A stretch of 10,541 nt of DNA, from contig RPPU01000101.1 of NCBI GenBank assembly GCA_003819975.1, positions 1 through 10,541 of the forward strand, in the 5' to 3' direction. The stretch's first letter is position 1. Each line of letters starts with the position of its first letter. The DNA comes from Desulfobacteraceae bacterium. GTDB lineage: Bacteria > Desulfobacterota > DSM-4660 > Desulfatiglandales > HGW-15. Made by a program: the position numbers and the translations under genes. The notes beneath the pieces were generated by a model. It was not told the origin of the DNA. It ran no database searches and was given only the letters and a program-made list of their open reading frames with translations. Below, one piece after another: positions 5,230-10,541 of this stretch.

Positions 5230-6227
5230 CACAACGGCTTCACCGGCTCACAAATATCCACGACATATTTACCGGCCTTCATCTCTTCTTCGGTTTCGCG
5301 ATAGATCTCAAAGCAGGGCCGGTCGTCCGGCTGATAACCGCTGTCCGGGAACCATTCCGACATTAAGCGCTGCCAATGCTTCACCATCTCTTGATAGATC
5401 GTGGCATATTTGCCTTCGACGCGATAAACCGCGTATTTGCCTTGGGGAATGTCATAAACACCGATTTCGCCCTCGCCTCTCGTTCCGGCCGGCACGGTTA
5501 CACAAGCATCGTAACGGCATTTGTCCAAAGGGGTCACCTCCGGATTATCCAGGCTGATGCCCAGTACCAGGCTCTGCGGACCCATTAGGTCCCTGGCTTG
5601 GACCCACTTGATAACCTTTTCAAAAGCTTTCATGATTTTGGGAGACTGATCATTAAATCCGTCCATAACCCTCGCATAAGCCACCCGGTATTCGGGTAAA
5701 ATCCTCACTTCGACTTTCATTGGTTTGTTCCTCCTCTTTTTAATAGGTTTGATGTTCTTTTGAAACCTATTATAATGAGTCAGGAAACTGAATGCTTCAC
5801 CCGGTTTGCCATTGATTTGCCGATTCTTGCGTTTGACTTTGCCGATCTTGCTGTTTTGATTCTGAGGACGGTTTTCATTTTTCACCCTTTCCCTGAATTG
5901 ACTAGGGCTTAAACCGTAAAACTGTTTGAAAGCACGGGAAAAACCGGCTGAAGAAGCAAAACCGCAATCCAGGGCTATTTCGGTAATGGATGCGGCAGGC
6001 TGATACTTTAGACGAGTGGCCGCATATTGCAACCTGAGGCGGGTGATATATTCCGAAAGACCTTCACCCACTATGCCGCGAAAAATGCGGTGAAAATGAA
6101 ACGGGGAAAAGGCGGCGATGCCGGCCAATTCCGACAGCGGTAATTTTTTATCCAAGTTTTGTTGGATATAATCGATCACCCGGTTGATGCGGTTGATGTA
6201 TTCTTTGCGGGTATTGCTATTGGACAT
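5229..6227 (-). CDS. AraC-type regulator fused to a GyrI-like (Rob/SbmC-type) effector-binding domain
   Basis: 332 residues. Residues 1-115 are the AraC DNA-binding unit placed N-terminally (INRVIDYIQQNLDKKLPLSELAGIAAFSPFHFHRIFR, then ITEIALDCGFASSAGFSRAFKQFYGLSPSQFR). Residues about 116-169 are a basic, Asn/Lys-rich linker. Residues 170-332 are a GyrI-like domain: MKVEVRILPEYRVAYARVMDG, CRYDACVTVP, IPQGKYAVYRVEGKYATIYQEMVKHWQRLMSEWFPDSGYQPDDRPCFEIY, closing YVVDICEPVKP. This HTH-first, GyrI-second order is that of Rob and many drug- or stress-responsive regulators, in which the GyrI domain binds hydrophobic ligands. AAAGG 5 nt before ATG 6227 supports this start; the frame also opens at 6254 without an RBS. 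A second strong start inside the gene is listed separately. Confidence 0.92.
   Translation of the reverse strand: MSNSNTRKEYINRINRVIDYIQQNLDKKLPLSELAGIAAFSPFHFHRIFRGIVGEGLSEYITRLRLQYAATRLKYQPAASITEIALDCGFASSAGFSRAFKQFYGLSPSQFRERVKNENRPQNQNSKIGKVKRKNRQINGKPGEAFSFLTHYNRFQKNIKPIKKRRNKPMKVEVRILPEYRVAYARVMDGFNDQSPKIMKAFEKVIKWVQARDLMGPQSLVLGISLDNPEVTPLDKCRYDACVTVPAGTRGEGEIGVYDIPQGKYAVYRVEGKYATIYQEMVKHWQRLMSEWFPDSGYQPDDRPCFEIYRETEEEMKAGKYVVDICEPVKPL
5718..5735 (-). promoter_or_regulatory. Internal Shine-Dalgarno and ATG at the start of the GyrI-like domain
   Basis: Read on the minus strand, a perfect AGGAGG (5735-5730) lies 9 nt before an in-frame ATG (5720-5718) that opens MKVEVRILPEYRVAY. It is the best ribosome-binding site in the window, stronger than that of the full-length start. 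It sits exactly at the domain boundary, so initiation here would give a free 163-residue GyrI-like protein, close in length to stand-alone SbmC/GyrI. Whether it is used is unknown. Confidence 0.6.
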
Positions 6228-6256
6228 GGATGCCTTTACAATTAACAAAATCATTC

Positions 6257-6331
6257 ACCACAAGGACACTAAGACGCAAAGGTATAAAATTTATATTTTA
6301 AAAAAACTTTGAGTCTTCGCGTCTTAGCGGT
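6257..6331. repeat. Dispersed inverted repeat of the 'accacaaagacacaaag' type
   Basis: 6257-6281 and 6307-6331 are reverse complements at 19 of 25 positions around a 25-nt A/T-rich centre. The arms read ACCACAAGGACACTAAGACG and, reversed, ACCGCTAAGACGCGAAGACT. Sequences of this style (ACCAC-AAGACAC-AAAG) are, from general knowledge, widespread as intergenic repeats in many environmental bacteria. It lies immediately 5' of the GyrI-fusion gene, so it may sit in that gene's promoter region. No associated open frame. Confidence 0.7.
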
Positions 6332-6339
6332 AAAAATTT

Positions 6340-6358
6340 CTTATCTCGTTTGAGCAAG
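6340..6358 (-). terminator. Weak candidate terminator after the 6382-7248 gene
   Basis: On the minus strand, CTTGCTCAAACGAGATAAG can form a bulged stem of about 7 pairs with an AAAC loop, followed after 3 nt (AAA) by TTTTT at 6336-6332. It is 23 bp beyond the stop of the exported 288-residue protein. The stem is short and imperfect, so this is only a suggestion. Confidence 0.25.
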
Positions 6359-6381
6359 TTTAACTTTTTAGAAGCCAAGCA

Positions 6382-7248
6382 CTATTCCGCGCTCATTTCA
6401 TACTTGATAATGGAAAAGACATCTTGAGCGCCCGATTCGGATCCGGCCGTGCTCCCCGGCATTCCCGAAAACTGGACTTGGGAGCGGTATTTGCTGACCA
6501 ATTCAATCCAGATTCCGGTTCTTAAGTCAAATACGGCTTTACTTTTGCCCAGACTCTTGACGTCGGCCTGTCCCCCCATAACGCCGCCGGATTTTAAAAG
6601 CGACCGTTCCTCAATCGAAAAATCGGCCAAACCGTTCCGCACGGATTCCAAGGTGAACACCTGTTTGCTCTGAAATTGGTTTTGCATTCCGGTCCCCGGA
6701 CTGCCGCTCATGCTTTTTCTGGTGAATTCAAATTCATCGCCGATCTTTAGCCGGTTCTCGGTGAACTCGGGAAACCAGAAAACCGATTCCTTCCATTGCT
6801 CCGCCATAAAATTGGCCGATTGCCGGACCAGGGCCGCGGTTTCCGGCGGCAAAGATTTGATTTGCTCTTCCATTTCCGGAGATAACTTGGCTCCCGTATA
6901 TTTGATATTGCGGATCTCTCCGCTCACATGCATGTCCGCGCTGTACGTGACTTGATAGATCCCCATGGTTTGTCCCGTGTCCTGACCCGATTCATCTTTT
7001 TGCGAACGGATACGGGCATTCAACAAGATCCAATCTTTTTTAACACCGGGTTTGATCGAATATTCGATCACGGTCCGGCTGCGGTTGATCTCCTTTTTTT
7101 CCATGAAGTTGGTCTCGGTTTGCGAGCTCATGGTTGTTACATATTTTTTACCGGGTTTGAATTTATAGAAAAAGGTATAAGGCGCGGCGGAAACAACGGC
7201 ACAGATCAGTATGGTCGCCATTCCGGCTATGACTATCTTTTTTTTCAT
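6382..7248 (-). CDS. Exported protein of unknown function, 288 residues
   Basis: A classical Sec signal peptide is visible: KKK at 2-4, hydrophobic core at 5-20, and a likely cut after VSA or SAA near residue 21-22. The mature part is predicted to be beta-rich, with repeated alternating strands (VIEYSIKPG, WILLNARIRS, MGIYQVTYSADMHVSGEI, KQVFTLESV, ADFSIEER, KAVFDLRTGIWIELVSKYRSQVQFSG). One helical insert is at about 123-155 (LSPEMEEQIKSLPPETAALVRQSANFMAEQW). The opening FKPGKKYVTTM and 'V-DL-TG---' block resemble the DUF6263-type periplasmic proteins, but I am not certain. No lipobox, no Cys in the mature part. The ATG overlaps the upstream TGA (ATGA), and AAAGG lies 7 nt before it. It is therefore translationally coupled to the M48-like gene and probably acts with it in the periplasm. 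Confidence 0.8.
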   Translation of the reverse strand: MKKKIVIAGMATILICAVVSAAPYTFFYKFKPGKKYVTTMSSQTETNFMEKKEINRSRTVIEYSIKPGVKKDWILLNARIRSQKDESGQDTGQTMGIYQVTYSADMHVSGEIRNIKYTGAKLSPEMEEQIKSLPPETAALVRQSANFMAEQWKESVFWFPEFTENRLKIGDEFEFTRKSMSGSPGTGMQNQFQSKQVFTLESVRNGLADFSIEERSLLKSGGVMGGQADVKSLGKSKAVFDLRTGIWIELVSKYRSQVQFSGMPGSTAGSESGAQDVFSIIKYEMSAE

Positions 7249-8684
7249 CGGCCGGCCTTTCTTTTCAATATTTTAATCTTGTTTTCGATTTTACCGCGGT
7301 CCTTGGCCTTGGGCAGCAGTTTTAAATATTTTTCATAAGCCTTTACGCCGTCCTCATAACGATCCCAATCTTCGTACAATTCCCCCAATCCGCGAAAAGG
7401 CATGGCATAATGAGGGTCCAATTGAACGGCTTCCCGATAAAGATCCTCTGCTTTTTCTTTTTCGGCATCACTGGCGCCGAAAGCAAAGTCGCCCAGCCGG
7501 CTCTTAGCCAGGCCGTAAATCAACGGGGCGCTCCGAAAGCCTTTCTCGTAAAGAATTTTATAGTTCAGGGCAGCCTGATCGTATTTTTCTTCGGCTAAAG
7601 CCTTATTTGCTTTGGGCAAAAGGACTTTCTGAAGAAAAGCCGTAAATTCGGCTTTGCCGATTTTCAATGTTCGGCCTTGCACCGCATCATGCACTTCTTT
7701 GAGATTAGTCAAGCCGGCCACAAATGGGGCTCGGGAAGGCGGCACGTCGCTAAGCGTTTGCACCAGACCGTTTGAGCCCAAGGTCTGGCGCAAGCGCTGC
7801 AAATTAAGTTCCATCAGGCTTTGCATATCCCGCATCTGAGCCGCCCAAGGCCCCAGAGCCTGTTCGTGTTCGCGCGCCATACGACTGTTGATCTGGTGAA
7901 TATGATCAAAACTTTTACTTGCTTCGGATATCTCATACCCCGATAGGGCCAGTTGCAGCATGCCTTGGGCATCCGCGACCGGTTCAAAGCGCAACCGCGG
8001 ATCAACCCATTGACCGCTTTCATCTTTGGGCGGAATGCTGCCGATCACATCTTTGATGCTGTAATAGGCGCTTTGACCGGCATGGACACCGGCCATTTTC
8101 TTCATCGTATCCCGATAAGTCGCTTCACCCGAAAAAAGACGGTCGGTCTGCTTGATGGTCTCCATTTCAACGGCATAATCCACGGCCACATCCATCAAGG
8201 ACCCCAGCAAAGCACCCGCGATGGCCTTACGCCGTTTTTTGCGCTCCGCGGCTTTAATTTCCTGATACATCTGGATATAATAGCCTTCGATCACCTGGGC
8301 GACCTGGGGCGACAGCGCAGCGGCCAATTGGGCTTCATTGTCCATGGCATAAATCAAACCGGTGGTGACGATCAGATTTCCATCCACATACGCATAGAGT
8401 TCCGGCTTGGGTGATTCGATAATCGTCATATTCAATGCCGTTCCCGGAATCGGGCTCTGGTCTTTGGGTACCAAAGCAAGCGCAACTTTTTTCAGGTACG
8501 GCGCCATATCCGCATCGGTTACGACCGGTCGGTTGCGCATATCGGCGGCATAAGCTTGGGAGGCTTGTTGGATCAATATTTTCCCGTCCTCGTTGATTTC
8601 GACTGCTCCAGCTTGCGCTGCGATCAAACAGAATAAAACGACCCCGATGCCGCAAATGGATAAATGCCATCTTCCTAAAAACAT
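7245..8684 (-). CDS. M48-like pseudo-peptidase with TPR repeats, exported
   Basis: 479 residues with a signal peptide (core about 8-23, likely cut after AQA or AGA at 25-27). Residues 85-135 follow the M48 (BepA/YfgC-like) pattern: LYAYVDGNLIVTTGLIYAMDNEAQLAAALSPQVAQV. Active members read 'NAFA-PGG-I-V--GLL-----EAELA-VLAHE-AHV' here. The HEXXH is replaced by PQVAQ at 126-130, so both His and the catalytic Glu are gone. The following ExEAD-type third-ligand motif appears as KQTD at 178-181, also without the Glu. SDVPPSRAPFVAGL at 312-325 matches the 'STHPPS--RI--L' block. TPR-like helices occupy about 355-460. No other HEXXH exists in the protein. GGAAAGGA just before ATG 8684 fixes the start; the frame extends to 8768 but that part is Thr/Ile-rich and would bury the signal peptide. 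Predicted to be a non-catalytic periplasmic chaperone or scaffold. Confidence 0.82.
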   Translation of the reverse strand: MFLGRWHLSICGIGVVLFCLIAAQAGAVEINEDGKILIQQASQAYAADMRNRPVVTDADMAPYLKKVALALVPKDQSPIPGTALNMTIIESPKPELYAYVDGNLIVTTGLIYAMDNEAQLAAALSPQVAQVIEGYYIQMYQEIKAAERKKRRKAIAGALLGSLMDVAVDYAVEMETIKQTDRLFSGEATYRDTMKKMAGVHAGQSAYYSIKDVIGSIPPKDESGQWVDPRLRFEPVADAQGMLQLALSGYEISEASKSFDHIHQINSRMAREHEQALGPWAAQMRDMQSLMELNLQRLRQTLGSNGLVQTLSDVPPSRAPFVAGLTNLKEVHDAVQGRTLKIGKAEFTAFLQKVLLPKANKALAEEKYDQAALNYKILYEKGFRSAPLIYGLAKSRLGDFAFGASDAEKEKAEDLYREAVQLDPHYAMPFRGLGELYEDWDRYEDGVKAYEKYLKLLPKAKDRGKIENKIKILKRKAGR

Positions 8685-8856
8685 ATCGATCCTTTCCTTC
8701 TTGCTGATGGTTTTGATCGTGGTCGTTGTCGCAATCGTTATCGCAGTCGATTTATTTTTTAAACGCAAAAGAGATTGATAAGCGCTTACGCCAACGTTTT
8801 AAATATATCGACAAGCAATGGTCGGGGTTGCGGATAGGCAAGCCGTTTAACCATGA

Positions 8857-9255
8857 TTAAAGCAAGTTCAGGCTGAATTCCGGCGGGGTTGCCAGATGCC
8901 TTTTCACCGTGCATTGATCCACTGCTTTCCGGATGGCGGTTTGATATTTTTCGGGAAATGCCTCGGGGAGTCTTAAATCGATATTGATTTTGGTGCAAAG
9001 CTTTTTATGCTCATCCCATTCGCAACTCATTTTTATTCCCAAACCCGCGGTATTCAAGCCGCGGGCTTGGCAAAACCCCAAGACATAAATCCCGGCGCAA
9101 GTGGCGATGGAAGCCAGAAAAAGCTGAAAGGGTTCCGGAGCGGATTCTTCACCGCCGTTTTCCCGGGACTGGTCGGTCCGGATCAGCATGGTGCCGCTGA
9201 CGGCATCCACTCTTTTTCCGCCCGGAAAAGAGACTTCATAAATTTTTTGCTGCAT
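8857..9255 (-). CDS. OsmC/Ohr-family thiol peroxidase-like protein
   Basis: 132 residues from ATG 9255, which is preceded by GGGGG at 5 nt; an ATG four codons earlier (9267) has no RBS but cannot be excluded. Numbering from 9267, APEPFQLFLASIATCAGIYVLGFCQARGL carries Cys57 at the position of the peroxidatic Cys, and VDQCTVKRHL carries Cys119 at the resolving Cys position (family form 'CPV-R-L'). An additional Cys66 follows one helical turn pair later. Family members reduce organic hydroperoxides using thiols, in the cytoplasm. The length is typical of the short OsmC-like subgroup. It starts 25 bp after the stop of the PBP gene (13 bp for the alternative ATG), so the two are probably cotranscribed, although no functional link is obvious. 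A 172-bp gap separates it from the M48-like gene downstream. Confidence 0.88.
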   Translation of the reverse strand: MQQKIYEVSFPGGKRVDAVSGTMLIRTDQSRENGGEESAPEPFQLFLASIATCAGIYVLGFCQARGLNTAGLGIKMSCEWDEHKKLCTKINIDLRLPEAFPEKYQTAIRKAVDQCTVKRHLATPPEFSLNLL

Positions 9256-9280
9256 GGTCACCCCCATTTTATTTCAGAAT

Positions 9281-10541
9281 TCAGGGATTCTGCTCTTCTT
9301 CCTGGTTATTCAAATCAAATTCAGGGAAAGATTTGGAATCCGCCGACTTCAGCGCCGGCGAATAAGTGGTGGGCTCTTCTCCTTCACGAAAAGCCTGAAA
9401 GATGGTCTTTTCCGAATGGGCGCCGGCCAAAAGTCCGGTCTTATCGTCGATTTTGGCGAATACCACGCCCTCCGGAATGGGAAAATCCTGAATGGATTTG
9501 TTTTTCAGAATTTCAGACATAAAAAGAACCCAAATGGGTGAAGCCGCCGATGCTCCGGTCTCGCCTTTGGTCATGGACCGGCGATCGTCATAACCCACCC
9601 AGACCCCGGCTACTAAATCCGGGGAAAAGCCGACAAACCAGGCATCCCGCAGATCGTTGGTCGTCCCGGTTTTCCCGGCCACCGGTCTTTTCAAAACCTT
9701 GGCCTTATAGCCCGTGCCTTCCTGAACCACGGCTTTGAGAATATCGGTCATAATATAGGAAGTCTGCTTGGAAAGAACTTCTTTTAAAGAGGGGTTGTTC
9801 TCTTCCAAAACCTTGCCGAAACGGTCTTCAACCCGGGTGATAAACAAAGGTTCGGCCAACAATCCGCCGCTGGCAAAAATACCATAGGCGCGGGTCAGTT
9901 CCCTTAAAGATACTCCGGATGAGCCCAAGGCCAGAGAGAGATCCGGAGCCAGATCGGATTCAATGCCCATCTTGCGCGCGTATTCAATGACATAACGGAT
10001 CCCGATCTTGTTCAATATTTTTACGGTGATGACATTGCGGGACTGAACCAGGGCCGTTCGAAAAAGAGTCGGGCCGTAAAATTTTTCCGAATAATTCTTG
10101 GGTTTCCAAATTTCTTCTTCATTCGGATCCATGCTGGAAATATAAGGCGCATCCAGCAATAAAGTGGCCGGGCTCATGCCCCAATCCAGGGCGGCCGAAT
10201 AAATAATCGGCTTAAAAGCCGAACCGGGTTGCCGTCGGGCTTGGATGGCTCGGTCGAACTGGCTGACGGAAAAATCGCGACCGCCGATCATGGCCTTGAC
10301 TTTGCCGGTATCCGCCTCCATGCAAAAAATGGCGCCTTGAACTTCCGGTTCCTGCTCCAAAGAAAGCCGCCAAGCATAGGGCGGCGGACCTTCTTCTTTC
10401 AAAGCCGCCAAAATCACGTCACCCGGTTTAAGCGCATCGCTCGGATTTTTTATCAAAGCAAAAACCGACGGTATTTCCGGATCGGGCTTGCGGGCCCAAC
10501 GCATTTCAGCCAGCGGCAACAACCCCAGGCGCCCGGCGCCC
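9281..10541 (-). CDS. mrcA: Class A penicillin-binding protein (PBP1A type), transpeptidase part; 5' end outside window
   Basis: The frame is open to the window edge, so about 419 C-terminal residues are seen; the GT51 glycosyltransferase domain and membrane anchor lie beyond. The first visible residues (GRLGLLPLAEMRWARKPDP) belong to the OB-like linker domain found in PBP1A. The transpeptidase domain has all three active-site motifs: RQPGSAFKP with the nucleophile Ser codon at 10222-10220, SRN at 10042-10034, and GKTGTTND with the Lys codon at 9673-9671. Other conserved blocks are DAPYI, KNYSEKFYGPTLFRTALVQS, GSSGVSLRELTRAYGIFASGG and DAWFVGFSPDLVAGVWVGYDD. It cross-links peptidoglycan in the periplasm. 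The tail after about 9400 is acidic and low-complexity (FPEFDLNNQEEEQNP). The gene symbol is by analogy; ponA is equally used. The leftmost TTG at 10522 is not a real start. Confidence 0.95.
   Translation of the reverse strand, partial: GAGRLGLLPLAEMRWARKPDPEIPSVFALIKNPSDALKPGDVILAALKEEGPPPYAWRLSLEQEPEVQGAIFCMEADTGKVKAMIGGRDFSVSQFDRAIQARRQPGSAFKPIIYSAALDWGMSPATLLLDAPYISSMDPNEEEIWKPKNYSEKFYGPTLFRTALVQSRNVITVKILNKIGIRYVIEYARKMGIESDLAPDLSLALGSSGVSLRELTRAYGIFASGGLLAEPLFITRVEDRFGKVLEENNPSLKEVLSKQTSYIMTDILKAVVQEGTGYKAKVLKRPVAGKTGTTNDLRDAWFVGFSPDLVAGVWVGYDDRRSMTKGETGASAASPIWVLFMSEILKNKSIQDFPIPEGVVFAKIDDKTGLLAGAHSEKTIFQAFREGEEPTTYSPALKSADSKSFPEFDLNNQEEEQNP

Noticed and set aside
7953..8414. 153-codon plus-strand frame opposite the M48-like gene
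   Set aside because: Long only because it mirrors the coding frame of the real gene; His/Gly/Ile-rich shadow composition and no RBS.
9007..9522. 171-codon plus-strand frame across the OsmC/PBP junction
   Set aside because: Antisense to two clearly recognised genes with full motif sets; no motif of its own.

Overview
The window is bacterial chromosomal DNA of moderate GC (I judge a little under 50 %). It comes from an organism with a peptidoglycan wall and Sec-type export. Truncated housekeeping genes sit at both ends: the 3' end of a ribose-5-phosphate isomerase B gene (rpiB) on the left and the C-terminal two thirds of a class A penicillin-binding protein (PBP1A type) on the right. The dispersed GC-rich palindromes and the 'accacaaggacactaagacgcaaag' type repeat are common in environmental, largely uncultured diderm lineages such as Omnitrophota and other PVC-related groups or deltaproteobacterial groups. 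No phylogenetic marker is present, so this assignment is a guess.

Layout. (1) 1-873, plus strand: rpiB end, then a membrane-anchored GH25 lysozyme starting 1 nt after it. (2) 874-1363: a 490-bp convergent intergenic region with no gene but three nested or adjacent inverted-repeat structures. (3) 1364-3009, minus strand: a tightly packed three-gene unit made of a PNPOx/Nim-like flavin split-barrel protein, a SEC-C/TPR protein and a 54-residue protein. Each ATG follows the previous stop after a single base. (4) 3010-3353: divergent intergenic region with a promoter and RBS for a cupin gene at 3354-3737. (5) 3785-6227, minus strand: two AraC-family regulators flanking a 61-residue two-helix membrane protein. 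One is a cupin-HTH type; the other is an HTH-GyrI-like fusion with a strong internal ribosome-binding site. (6) 6228-6381: a dispersed inverted repeat. (7) 6382-8684, minus strand: two exported proteins whose genes overlap by 4 bp. (8) 8857-10541, minus strand: OsmC-family peroxidase-like protein downstream of the PBP1A gene.

The most interesting item is the exported protein at 7245-8684. It has the recognisable framework of an M48 (BepA/YfgC-like) metalloprotease followed by TPRs. At the position of the HEXXH zinc site, all three catalytic/zinc residues are replaced (LSHEVAHV-type becomes LSPQVAQV), and the third Glu ligand also appears to be lost. It therefore looks like a pseudo-peptidase, translationally coupled to an exported protein of unknown function. 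Second is the strong internal start that would release the GyrI-like ligand-binding domain of the AraC fusion as a separate protein. Third is the cluster of palindromic elements between 938 and 1292, which looks like a REP doublet next to a degenerate MITE-like inverted repeat.

Apart from these, the window is an ordinary accessory stretch: stress or sensing proteins (OsmC, cupin, PNPOx, AraC) among cell-wall genes. I found no CRISPR array, tRNA, rRNA, integrase or transposase.
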